From Clostridiaceae bacterium (lineage in GTDB: Bacteria; Bacillota; Clostridia; Lachnospirales; Lachnospiraceae): a stretch of DNA of 64,000 nt. A program made the translations under genes and the position numbers. Shown piece after piece: positions 25,197 through 33,900 of this stretch; the stretch's first letter is position 1; each line of letters starts with the position of its first letter. Below the pieces are notes generated by a model, which was given only the letters and a program-made list of their open reading frames with translations, was not told the origin of the DNA and searched no databases. The stretch covers positions 1-64,000 of the forward strand of contig CABIYE010000001.1 of assembly GCA_902362865.1 (NCBI GenBank), written 5' to 3'.

Positions 25197-25271
25197 TCGG
25201 GGTAACAGGATTCGAACCTGCGACCTCACGGCCCCCAGCCGTGCGCTCTAACCAAACTGAGCCATACCCCG
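25197..25271 (-). tRNA. tRNA-Pro (anticodon GGG)
   Basis: On the minus strand the acceptor CGGGGTA (25271-25265) pairs with TACCCCG (25204-25198), discriminator A at 25197. The anticodon stem is CACGG/CCGTG with loop CTGGGGG, giving anticodon GGG. The T-arm has GGTTCGAATCC. CCA is not encoded. Confidence 0.96.
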
Positions 25272-25279
25272 ATGTATTT

Positions 25280-25308
25280 ATTCTATCGAATTGTATCGAA
25301 GAATGCAA
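25280..25308 (-). promoter_or_regulatory. Promoter of tRNA-Pro
   Basis: On the minus strand TTGCAT (25308-25303), a 17-base spacer and TAGAAT (25285-25280), ending 8 bases before the tRNA 5' end. Confidence 0.8.
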
Positions 25309-25413
25309 GCCCTATTTTTCTTTTTTTAAATATGATAGACTGTAGATAGTAATCTGTTTATAGAAAATCCATATCTGCAGGGAATGGCAGGAGATGAGGA
25401 AAGGAGTACGGAT

Positions 25414-26211
25414 ATGAAGGTAATTGTTGTAGGACCGAGAGGGAAGATGGGGAAATTAATTACGCAGATTGCAGCGTCGAGGGAAGATATGCAGCTGGTT
25501 GCAGGAGTGGCGCCGGAGGGAAGAGATTATATTGGTATGGATCTGGGACAGGCAGCGCTGGTAGGCTATGATTTGGGCGTACCGGTGGTGGACAATCTGG
25601 AGTCTGTGATTGATGGCTGTGATGTGATTATTGATTTTTCTACGAAGGAAATGGCGATGGTGGTATTGGAACTTGCCAGAAAATACAAGAAGGCGCTGGT
25701 ATGTGGGACAACCGGTTTCTCAGAAGAAGAAATGGAACGGTTCCGGGCAGCAGCGTCAGAGATTCCTATGCTGTATGCTGCCAATACTTCTAAACTGGTG
25801 AATGTAATGAATAAACTGTTGGAGATTGTGGCAGAGAAAATAGGAGAAGAAGCAGATATAGAGATTCTCGAAATGCATGATCAATGGAAAAAGGATGCTC
25901 CAAGCGGTACGTCTAAGGAGATGGGGGAGATTATGGCACATGCTATGGGGAAGGAGATTTCGGATCTTGCTGTATATGGCCGCCATGGCGAATGCCCCAG
26001 GGAGAAAGGGACGATTGGCTACCATTCTCTGCGCGCGGGAAATATACCAAGCAGCCATAGTGTATATTTTGGATTTATGGGTGAGCGGCTGGAAATCACG
26101 CATCATTCCTATAACTGGGAATGTTTTGCGAGGGGAGCCTGTGACTGCGCGGCCTATCTTGCAGATAAAGCCCCGGGATTTTATACAATTCAGGATGTAT
26201 TGAATCTGTAG
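25414..26211 (+). CDS. dapB: 4-hydroxy-tetrahydrodipicolinate reductase
   Basis: A 265-aa NAD(P)H-dependent reductase of the lysine/diaminopimelate pathway; it also feeds dipicolinate for spores. The nucleotide-binding motif is VVGPRGKMG at the N terminus. CGTTGFSEE and ANTSKLVNVM match family positions. The catalytic region is EMHDQWKKDAPSGTS: the catalytic His, Lys and DAPSGT loop are kept, although the usual second His is replaced (HDQW). Start 25414 follows AAGGAG; an upstream in-frame ATG at 25384 lies before the RBS. No dapA beside it. Confidence 0.93.
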   Translation: MKVIVVGPRGKMGKLITQIAASREDMQLVAGVAPEGRDYIGMDLGQAALVGYDLGVPVVDNLESVIDGCDVIIDFSTKEMAMVVLELARKYKKALVCGTTGFSEEEMERFRAAASEIPMLYAANTSKLVNVMNKLLEIVAEKIGEEADIEILEMHDQWKKDAPSGTSKEMGEIMAHAMGKEISDLAVYGRHGECPREKGTIGYHSLRAGNIPSSHSVYFGFMGERLEITHHSYNWECFARGACDCAAYLADKAPGFYTIQDVLNL

Positions 26212-26213
26212 CA

Positions 26214-26242
26214 TTGCATTTTAGGCAGAAAAATACTATAAT
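26214..26242 (+). promoter_or_regulatory. Promoter of the carbamate-kinase-like gene
   Basis: TTGCAT (26214-26219), 17-base spacer, perfect TATAAT (26237-26242). It starts right after the dapB stop and leaves a ~85-base leader containing a small GC-rich stem-loop (TGCCC/GGGCA near 26262-26275). Confidence 0.8.
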
Positions 26243-26336
26243 CTCTTTATATCAGCTGCCCATTTGCCGGGCAACTTATATGATGTTGGGGTCAAAAGAA
26301 GAGCATTCAGAATAAGACAGAATAGGAGATAGATAT

Positions 26337-27266
26337 ATGAAAAAAAGAGTTGTAGTTGCATTGGGACATCGTGCGCTTGGCACGACACTGCCGGAACAGA
26401 AGGAAGCGGTAAAGCACACTGCAAAATCGATTGCGGATTTGATTGAAGCAGGGTATCAGGTTGTGATTACCCACAGCAATGCGCCGCAGGTGGGGATGAT
26501 TCACACCGCTATGAATGAATTTGGGAAAGCGCATCAGGATTATACACCGGCGCCGATGTCCGTATGTTCTGCCATGAGCCAGGGATATATTGGCTATGAC
26601 CTGCAGAACGGTATCCGGGAAGAACTGCTGGACAGGGGGATTTTCCGCACGGTCAGCACGATTCTTACGCAGGTTACGGTGGATCCTTATGATGAAGCTT
26701 TCTATACGCCGACAAAGGTTCTGGGACGTTATATGACGGTGGAGGAAGCGAATCAGGAACGAAAAAAGGGCAATTATGTGGTGGAAGAGCCGGGAAAAGG
26801 ATTCCGGAGAGTGGTTTCTGCACCGAACCCGGTTGAAATTGTAGAAATTGAAGCGATTCGTACATTGGTTGATGCAGACCAGATTGTAATTGCCTGCGGC
26901 GGCGGCGGTATTCCGGTGCTGAAGCAGGATCACCGCCTGAAGGGAGCCAGCGCGGTGATCGAGAAGGATCTTGTGGCGGGCAGGCTTGCAGAGGAAATTA
27001 ATGCAGATGAATTGATTATTCTTACCAGCGTGGAAAAGGTTCGGATCAATCTGGGGACTCCTGAGGAAGAGGAACTGGGAGAAATTACTGTTTCTCAGGC
27101 AAAACAGTACATGGAAGAAGGACATTTTGGTGTATACAATATGCTGCCTAAATTCCAGGCATCGGTTGAATTTATTGAAAAGAGAGAAGGGCGTCAGGCG
27201 CTGATTACTTCTTTTGACAAGTTGAAGGAAGGAATTAAGGGAAAAACAGGGACAATTATTAAATAG
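26337..27266 (+). CDS. arcC: Carbamate kinase family protein (variant P-loop)
   Basis: 309 residues, the usual length for carbamate kinase of the amino-acid-kinase fold, which makes ATP and carbamate from carbamoyl phosphate and ADP. Most motifs are present: CGGGGIPV, EKDLVAGRLAEEI and the Lys-rich ATP site. The N-terminal motif reads VVALGHRALGTT instead of the standard ALGGNA, and THSNAPQVG replaces THGNGPQVG. No arcA or arcB is adjacent, unlike arginine-deiminase operons. It may be a paralogue with another phosphate acceptor, or a purine/allantoin-linked form. Confidence 0.82.
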   Translation: MKKRVVVALGHRALGTTLPEQKEAVKHTAKSIADLIEAGYQVVITHSNAPQVGMIHTAMNEFGKAHQDYTPAPMSVCSAMSQGYIGYDLQNGIREELLDRGIFRTVSTILTQVTVDPYDEAFYTPTKVLGRYMTVEEANQERKKGNYVVEEPGKGFRRVVSAPNPVEIVEIEAIRTLVDADQIVIACGGGGIPVLKQDHRLKGASAVIEKDLVAGRLAEEINADELIILTSVEKVRINLGTPEEEELGEITVSQAKQYMEEGHFGVYNMLPKFQASVEFIEKREGRQALITSFDKLKEGIKGKTGTIIK

Positions 27267-27352
27267 CGAACGGTTTATTTTCTGCTGTACCGGGAATACT
27301 TATGGATGGATAACGCCAGAAAGCGTTCTCTGAGAAAAGGAGGAAATAAGCT

Positions 27353-27538
27353 ATGAAAGCAAGAGTGAATGATGGATGCATTTCCTGCGGGGCATGTGTA
27401 GCAGCGTGTCCGGAGGTGTTCCGTTTTAATGACGACGGAGTTGCCGAAGCATATACGGATGTGGCTTCTGAAGATGAAGAGGCAGCGGTTGAGGCAAGAG
27501 ATAACTGTCCGGTAGCTGTAATTGATATAGAGGAATAA
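27353..27538 (+). CDS. Ferredoxin, single [4Fe-4S]
   Basis: A 61-residue acidic ferredoxin. The cluster ligands are C-x2-C-x2-C (CISCGAC) plus a later Cys-Pro (NCPVAVI) near residue 52; a further Cys follows in VAACPEVF, giving five cysteines. The length fits monocluster bacterial ferredoxins such as those of Thermotoga and Bacillus. RBS AAGGAGG. It stands alone between arcC and ylmC. Confidence 0.92.
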   Translation: MKARVNDGCISCGACVAACPEVFRFNDDGVAEAYTDVASEDEEAAVEARDNCPVAVIDIEE

Positions 27539-27585
27539 GTACAGAAGGCTTCCTTTCCGCATATACTATCTTAGAGGTGATAGAT

Positions 27586-27837
27586 ATGAGGCTTTGCGAA
27601 TTTGAAAAAAAGGAAGTAATTAATGCATGTGATTGTAAGAAGCTGGGCTGTGTGTCGGATTTGATTTTTGACGAATGTAAAGGCTGTATAGAGGCAATTA
27701 TTGTTCCCAAAAGTGGGAAATGGGGCTGCCTGTTTGGGGACGGCGGTGAATATATCATACCTTTTTCCTGTATTAAAAAGATTGGGCCGGACATTATTAT
27801 CGTGGAGATACACGAAGAGAAAAACCGTCAGAAGTGA
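27586..27837 (+). CDS. ylmC: YlmC/YmxH family sporulation protein (PRC-barrel)
   Basis: An 83-residue PRC-barrel-like protein with the family pattern RLCEFEKKEVINACDCKKLG (first 20 residues after Met) and IPFSCIKKIGPDIIIV. Homologues are typical of spore-formers; the exact role is unsettled. Start 27586 follows GAGGTGAT; a GTG at 27577 lies inside the RBS. Confidence 0.88.
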   Translation: MRLCEFEKKEVINACDCKKLGCVSDLIFDECKGCIEAIIVPKSGKWGCLFGDGGEYIIPFSCIKKIGPDIIIVEIHEEKNRQK

Positions 27838-27850
27838 GACATAAAATGTT

Positions 27851-27879
27851 TTGACAATGCACTTTTCCGGTTTTATACT
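27851..27879 (+). promoter_or_regulatory. Promoter of nrdR
   Basis: TTGACA (27851-27856), 17-base spacer, TATACT (27874-27879), ~90 bases before nrdR. The leader is GC-rich with partial self-complementarity (CCGG blocks), but no clear NrdR box. Confidence 0.78.
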
Positions 27880-27967
27880 ATAGATGAATACTTTGCAAAT
27901 AACCGGAAGGCGTACCATGGACGGAGTGCGGTCGGTTCCTGCCCGGAGGGAGAAAGGACAAAAGAAG

Positions 27968-28420
27968 ATGAAATGCCCATATTGCAATCACCCGGATACA
28001 AGAGTTATTGATTCCAGACCCGCTGATGACGGGAATTCTATCCGCAGAAGACGTTCCTGCGATGTATGTGGGAAACGGTTTACCACCTATGAGAAGGTGG
28101 AGACAATCCCTTTGATTATTATAAAGAAGGATAATAACAGAGAGCAGTACAGCAGGAACAAGATTGAAGCAGGGGTTCTGCGGGCATGTTATAAGCGGCC
28201 GGTATCTGCGGATGATATACAGAAGACGATTGACTGTGTGGAAACGAAAATATTCAGCCTGGAGGAAAAGGAAATTCCCAGCAGTACAATCGGAGAGCTG
28301 GTTATGGAAGAACTAAAGAGTCTGGATGAAGTGGCTTATGTCAGGTTTGCATCGGTGTACCGGGAATTTAAGGATGTGAATACGTTTATGGCTGAGATTA
28401 AGAAAATTCTGGACAAGTAA
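27968..28420 (+). CDS. nrdR: Transcriptional repressor NrdR
   Basis: A 150-aa regulator of ribonucleotide reductase genes. The N-terminal zinc ribbon is CPYC...CDVC, with the DNA-contacting segment SIRRRRSC. The ATP-cone (residues ~50-140) begins TIPLIIIKKDNNREQY and senses ATP/dATP. Start 27968 is where the family begins; the frame is open upstream but has no support. Its probable target is the box before nrdD in the same window. Confidence 0.96.
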   Translation: MKCPYCNHPDTRVIDSRPADDGNSIRRRRSCDVCGKRFTTYEKVETIPLIIIKKDNNREQYSRNKIEAGVLRACYKRPVSADDIQKTIDCVETKIFSLEEKEIPSSTIGELVMEELKSLDEVAYVRFASVYREFKDVNTFMAEIKKILDK

Positions 28421-28457
28421 TAATTGCAGATAGAAATGGAACGTGATAAGATTAAGG

Positions 28458-28484
28458 AGAAGCAAGTGCTGCTTCTTCTTTTTT
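28458..28484 (+). terminator. Intrinsic terminator of nrdR
   Basis: AGAAGCA (28458-28464) pairs with TGCTTCT (28470-28476) around a 5-base loop, followed by TCTTTTTT. A second small stem (CCCCTT/AAGGGG near 28497-28515) follows before truA. Confidence 0.8.
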
Positions 28485-28544
28485 AATCAATACGTACCCC
28501 TTGTTCATGAAGGGGAACATTTTTAAATAAATCGGGTGATGAAT

Positions 28545-29279
28545 ATGAAAAATTATAAATTGACGATATCCTATGACGGCAGCCGCTACAGTGGATGGCA
28601 GCGCCAGGCAACTACGGATAATACGATTCAATATATTATAGAGCGAAGCCTGGGAAGGCTGGTGGGCTGCCGGGTACAGGTAGAAGGATCGGGACGCACG
28701 GACAGCGGTGTGCATGCGCGCGGGCAGGTGGCGAGCGTAAAGCTTGGCAAGCTGTATGACCCGCAGGAACTAAAGAATGCTTTGAACCGGTATCTTCCGG
28801 AAGATATTCGGATTCAGAAGGTAGAGCTTGCGGGGAATAATTTTCATGCCAGGAAGAGCGCGCGAGGGAAAAAGTATGAATATTATATTGACTGCAGGGA
28901 GAAACCGGATGTGTTTTCCAGAAGATACTGTTATCATTATCCGGAAAAGCTGGATGTGGAAGCGATGCGTGCGGCTGTACCTTATCTGATTGGGACGAAG
29001 AACTTTAGCAGTTTTACAGACAACAGGGAATGTAAAGACCCTGTGCGCCGCATTTACAATATAAAAATCGTACAGTCCGGTGAGAAGGTGCGGATTACTT
29101 ATTATGGATCCGGGTTTTTGTACCATATGGTGCGGATACTTACGGGAACGCTGATTGAGATTGGCGCAGGCAGGAGGGAGGCTTCGAAGCTTCCGGTGGT
29201 AATCGCCGCAGAAGATAGGGAACTGGCGGGATTTCTGGCGCCTGCGAGAGGTTTGTTTTTAAGAAAAGTATATTATTAG
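28545..29279 (+). CDS. truA: tRNA pseudouridine(38-40) synthase
   Basis: A 244-aa TruA enzyme converting uridines 38-40 of the tRNA anticodon arm. The catalytic Asp is in GSGRTDSGVHARGQV. Other motifs are ISYDGSRYSGWQRQ near the start and SGFLYHMVRILTGTLIEIG near the end. Start 28545 is chosen by the GGGTGAT RBS; upstream GTG and ATG codons at 28536-28541 overlap that RBS. Confidence 0.96.
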   Translation: MKNYKLTISYDGSRYSGWQRQATTDNTIQYIIERSLGRLVGCRVQVEGSGRTDSGVHARGQVASVKLGKLYDPQELKNALNRYLPEDIRIQKVELAGNNFHARKSARGKKYEYYIDCREKPDVFSRRYCYHYPEKLDVEAMRAAVPYLIGTKNFSSFTDNRECKDPVRRIYNIKIVQSGEKVRITYYGSGFLYHMVRILTGTLIEIGAGRREASKLPVVIAAEDRELAGFLAPARGLFLRKVYY

Positions 29280-29306
29280 GTGTGAAATATATTTTGGAGG
29301 GTATTT

Positions 29307-30059
29307 ATGAAGTTTATTTCTTGGAATGTGAATGGAATCCGCGCCTGTGTGCAGAAGGGGTTTATGGATTTTTTTCAGGAGGCGGATGCAGATATTTTCT
29401 GTATTCAGGAGACGAAGATGCAGGAGGGGCAGTTGACGCTTGATACGCCGGGGTATCATCAGTATTGGAATTATGCGGTGAAGAAAGGGTATTCGGGGAC
29501 TGCTGTCTTTACGAAGGAAGAGCCGGTTTCTGTGAAGTATGGAATCGGGATAGAAGAACATGATCAGGAAGGACGTGTGATTACGCTGGAATTTCCGGAA
29601 TATTACTTTGTCACAGTGTATACGCCCAATTCTCAGAGTGAGCTTGCAAGGCTTCCTTACCGTATGCAGTGGGAGGAGGATTTTCTGGCGTATCTGAAGA
29701 AGCTGGAAGAGAAGAAGCCGGTAGTGTTCTGCGGGGACCTGAATGTTGCCCATAAGGAGATTGACCTTAAGAATCCGAAGACCAACAGGAAGAATGCCGG
29801 ATTTACTGACGAAGAACGCCAGAAGTTCACGGAGCTTCTGGAGGCGGGATTTATCGATACGTTCCGGTATTTTTATCCGGAGAAAGAGGGGATTTACTCT
29901 TGGTGGTCCTACCGTTTCAGCGCCCGTGCTAAGAATGCCGGATGGCGTATTGACTATTTCTGTGTGTCAGAATGTCTGAAGGACAGGCTTAAGGATGCTG
30001 AGATTCTGACGGATGTCATGGGATCGGATCATTGCCCGGTAGTATTAGAGATAGAATAG
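29307..30059 (+). CDS. exoA: Exodeoxyribonuclease III
   Basis: A 250-aa ExoIII/AP endonuclease for base-excision repair. Catalytic features are [20 protein letters not shown] (metal-binding Glu), [13 protein letters not shown] (Asp/Asn), RIDYFCVS and MGSDHCPV (terminal Asp-His). RBS TGGAGGG. It lies 27 bases after truA and may be co-transcribed. Confidence 0.96.
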   Translation: MKFISWNVNGIRACVQKGFMDFFQEADADIFCIQETKMQEGQLTLDTPGYHQYWNYAVKKGYSGTAVFTKEEPVSVKYGIGIEEHDQEGRVITLEFPEYYFVTVYTPNSQSELARLPYRMQWEEDFLAYLKKLEEKKPVVFCGDLNVAHKEIDLKNPKTNRKNAGFTDEERQKFTELLEAGFIDTFRYFYPEKEGIYSWWSYRFSARAKNAGWRIDYFCVSECLKDRLKDAEILTDVMGSDHCPVVLEIE

Positions 30060-30071
30060 AAGAGAGAATGG

Positions 30072-30107
30072 GACGGAGGGTATATCGAATCAGATATACC
30101 CTCCGTC
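30072..30107. terminator. 15-bp stem-loop between convergent genes
   Basis: A perfect 15-bp stem (30072-30086 with 30093-30107) has a 6-base loop. The right arm encodes the last codons of the SDR gene and the loop holds its stop. T-runs are absent, so it may act as a processing or rho-aided stop rather than a classic terminator. Confidence 0.6.
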
Positions 30108-30824
30108 TATTCCTATGATTTGTCCGGTCAGATAGGAAGGAGCATGGGCGATGCCCCAAACAAGAGCGGCAGCTTCTTCCGTTTCTCCGAAACGTCCGGC
30201 AGGAATCTCATATTCCAGTGCTGCACGTTCGTCGTCAGAAAGCTGACTGTTCATATCTGTATCAATTACTCCGCAGGCAATGGCGTTCACCTGAATATTA
30301 CTTGGCGCCAGTTCTTTGGCCAGTGCCTTTGTGAAGCCGTGTACCCCGGACTTTGCCGCTGAGTAGGCAACTTCGCAGGAAGCGCCTGCAGTACCCCACA
30401 TAGAAGAAATGTTGATAATCCGTCCGGCTTTTCTGGACACCATAGGAGGAACTGCGGCTCTGCAGCAGTAAAAGACGGAGGAGAGATTGGTGTGAATTAT
30501 TTGTTCCCACTCTCTGTCGGACATATCTGTCAACAATCCGATATGGGAAATCCCGGCATTGTTTACCAGTACATCCAGGCAGCCGCAGGATGCGTGGATC
30601 TTGCGGAAGATATGCGCTACGTCTGCGGGGCTGCTAACGTCGCCGGGAAGCAGTTCGCAGGAACCAGGGGTGGAAGCTTCGATTTCTTCCTTTACATTTT
30701 GCAGCGCATCCATACGGTATCGGCAGTTCAGGAAGACATGCCATCCTTCGGAAGCGAATTTCAAAGCAATGCTTTTTCCGATTCCTCTGGAGGAACCGGT
30801 GACAAGAACATATTTTTGAGGCAT
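30090..30824 (-). CDS. SDR oxidoreductase, YmfI/FabG-like
   Basis: A 244-aa short-chain dehydrogenase with NAD(P)-binding TGSSRGIG, NNAG and catalytic Ser...Tyr-x3-Lys (YSAAK). The segment NISSMWGTAGASCEVAYS closely resembles the signature of YmfI, the B. subtilis EF-P 5-aminopentanone reductase, more than that of FabG. An EF-P modification role is therefore plausible but inferred; efp is not in the window. Monocistronic; RBS AAAGGAG on the minus strand. Confidence 0.85.
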   Translation of the reverse strand: MPQKYVLVTGSSRGIGKSIALKFASEGWHVFLNCRYRMDALQNVKEEIEASTPGSCELLPGDVSSPADVAHIFRKIHASCGCLDVLVNNAGISHIGLLTDMSDREWEQIIHTNLSSVFYCCRAAVPPMVSRKAGRIINISSMWGTAGASCEVAYSAAKSGVHGFTKALAKELAPSNIQVNAIACGVIDTDMNSQLSDDERAALEYEIPAGRFGETEEAAALVWGIAHAPSYLTGQIIGIDGGYI

Positions 30825-30940
30825 AAGAAACTCCTTTCATTTTACGAAAATTGTTACTGTTTATTATACATGGGAATTGTTGATATTTGAATCCCCAAGT
30901 GGTATTATTTATGTAATAATGCAAAGAACGGAGGAAGCGG

Positions 30941-33900
30941 ATGTTTTCTAAATTCAGCGTAAAGAGGCCTTATACGGTTATTGTGGGAGTGGTTTTGATT
31001 TTTATTCTCGGTGTGGTGACGTTTACCAATATGACGGTTGACCTGCTGCCGGATATGAACCTCCCTTATGCTATGGTTATGACGGTTTATCCGGGAGCCA
31101 GCCCGGAAGAGGTGGAGACAACCGTTACCAGACCGGTTGAACAGGCGATGGCTACCGTAAGTAATATCAATAATATTCAGTCTTCATCCAGTGAGAATAC
31201 GTCCACTGTGATTCTGGAATTTGACCAGACTGCCAACATGGATTCTGTTACCATTGAGATGCGCGAAAATCTGGATCAAATCAGCGGTTACTGGCCGGAA
31301 GAAATAGCAAGTCCCATTATTATGAAATTGAATCCCAGTATGATGCCGGTGCTGATTGCAGCAATCAGCGCAGGAGGGGAGGATGCTGCTCGCACCAGCA
31401 AGGTAATTGAAGAGCAGGTAATCCCGGAACTGGAAAGTATTGAGGGCGTGGCGTCTGTTACTTCTGTGGGAAGTATCGAAGAGTCTGTTGAGATTACTGT
31501 AAACGAGAAAGAGATTGAGAATCTGAATGATGAAGTGTCTGCAAAGCTGAATCAACAGTTCCGGGAAGCGCAGAATGCATTGGAAGAGGCAAAAGCACAG
31601 GCAGAGCAAGGCAGGGCAGCTCTGGAGGCAGGACAGGCACAGGCAGCGGCCCAGATGGGTGATGCGGAGGCGCAGATTTCCGTAAAAGCAGAAGAACTGA
31701 AACAGGCACAATTTGAGATTACGGAGAAGAAAGCAGAGCTTCAGATGGGCGAAGCGCAGATTAGCCAGGGACTTTTGGCGGTACAGGCGGCGAAGGCGGG
31801 ATTGCAGGCGCAGCTTGGACAGCTTGAAGCTCTGCTGCAAAGTGAGAAAGAGCTGCAGGCAGCATATGACGCGCTTCTTATGAAAGCCCCGGAGGATATG
31901 ACAGAAGAAGAAACGGCGCAGCTGGCAGAAATTGAAGCACAGCTTGCGGAGATTCAGGGACAGCTTGCGGGAATGGGCGGCTACGATGCGGCGCAGGCAC
32001 AGCTTGCAAAAGCCCTGGAGGAGGCAGAACAGCAGGAAGCAGAGTATCAGGAGCAGAAAGAACAGCTTACCGCAGGAATGGAACAGCTGGAATTGGTGCA
32101 GGCGCAGCTGAATGAGGGAGCGCTTACACTTGCGCAGGCAAGAGGCCAGCTTAGTTCCGGCCAGATTCAGGCAGCAGCAGGCATCAGTCAGGGAACTGCG
32201 CAGATGGCGGCAGGCGAGACGGCTCTTGCCCAGCAGGAAACCCAGTTAGAGACCGCGAAGGAAGAGGCCTATGAGAAGGCGGACATGGCTGGGGTACTGA
32301 GTGCGGATATGGTAAAGACATTCCTGACAACCCAGAATTTCCGTATGCCTGCAGGGTATGTGAATGAAGATGGAATGGATTATCTGATCCGTGTGGGAGA
32401 TAAATTTGACAGTATTGCGGATATTGAGAATCTGGTTCTGCTGGAACTGGAAGGAATGGGACCGGTGAAATTATCGGACATTGCTACAGTAAAGCTGGTG
32501 GATAATGCAGACGAGACTTATGCGAAGATTAACGGAGAATCCGGAGTTATGCTCAGTATCCAGAAACAGACAGGTTATTCTACCGGAGATGTAAGCGATC
32601 GGATACTGGAGAAGTTGGACAGCCTGGAGAAAGAGGAAGGAATCGGAGTAAAGGCAGTTACTTTGATGGATCAGGGAATCTATATCGATCTGATTGTCAA
32701 TTCCGTGCTGCAGAATCTGGTATACGGGGCAATCCTGGCGATTATCATTCTGTTTGTTTTCCTGAAGAGTGTAAGACCGACTTTTGTGATTGCATGTTCA
32801 ATCCCGATCAGTATTCTGACGGCGCTGGTGGCAATGTATTTTTCGGGGGTTACGCTGAACATCATCTCTCTTTCCGGTCTGGCGCTGGGCGTAGGTATGC
32901 TGGTGGATAATTCAATTGTGGTGATTGAGAATATTTACCGTATGCGAAATGAAGAGGGGGCTTCGGCGAAGGAAGCGGCGGTGGAAGGCGCAAGGCAGGT
33001 GTCAGGGGCGATTGCGGCTTCTACGCTTACGACGGTTTGTGTATTTGTTCCGATTGTATTTACAAAAGGGATTACCAGGCAGCTGTTTGTAGATATGGGG
33101 CTTACAATTGCGTATTCTTTATTGGCAAGCCTTCTGGTAGCGCTGACGGTGGTTCCTATGATGTCCGCAGGCATCCTGAAGAAGGCGCGGCAGCAGGGGG
33201 AGTCGGCGTTTTATGGCAGGATTAAGGAAGGTTATGGGAAAATACTAGGGAAGGTGCTTACGTTCCGGCTTCCGGTGCTGCTTGGAGCACTTGTGTTATT
33301 CGTTGCCAGCGGGGCGCTGTCTCTGTCCAGAGGAACGGAATTTATACCGCAGATGGAGAGCACGGAGCTGTCAATGACTCTTCAGATGCCTCAGGACAGT
33401 ACGCTTGAGGAGACGGCGGCAGTGGCAGATGAAGTGATGGAGCGGGTAGGCAAGATACCGGATATACAGGATATTGGAAGCATGGTTGGAAGCACAGGAC
33501 TTTTGGGAGGCAGTTCTGTAAATGAAGCAGAGTTCTATGCCATTACGAAGGAGAAGGCGGAACTTAACAATGCGCAGCTAAAGGATCGGATTGAAGAAGT
33601 GACGGAAGGGCTGGACGGGGAGCTTACGGTAAATACTTCGTCCATGGATTTGAGCGCCCTCGGAAGTTCAGGAATTGTCGTGCAGATTAAAGGAAAGGAC
33701 CTGGACAGGCTTCGTGAGATAGCCGGAGATATCAAAGAAATTGTTGAGGGAGTAGAGGGAACGCAGAATGTACTGGACGGAACGGAGGACAGTACACAGG
33801 AGTTCCGTGTGACCGTGGATAAGGAAAAGGCAATTGCCCATGGGCTGACAGTGGCGCAGGTATACCAGGAACTAGCCGGGAAGCTTTCTGAAGCGTCTGC

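Noticed and set aside
25127..25345. ORF whose product contains VTGFEPATSRPP
   Set aside because: This is the well-known artefact of translating the complement of a tRNA; the bases are tRNA-Pro(GGG) on the minus strand plus its terminator.
30072..30107. Possible riboswitch or attenuator hairpin
   Set aside because: It sits at the 3' ends of two convergent genes, so a leader function is not possible.
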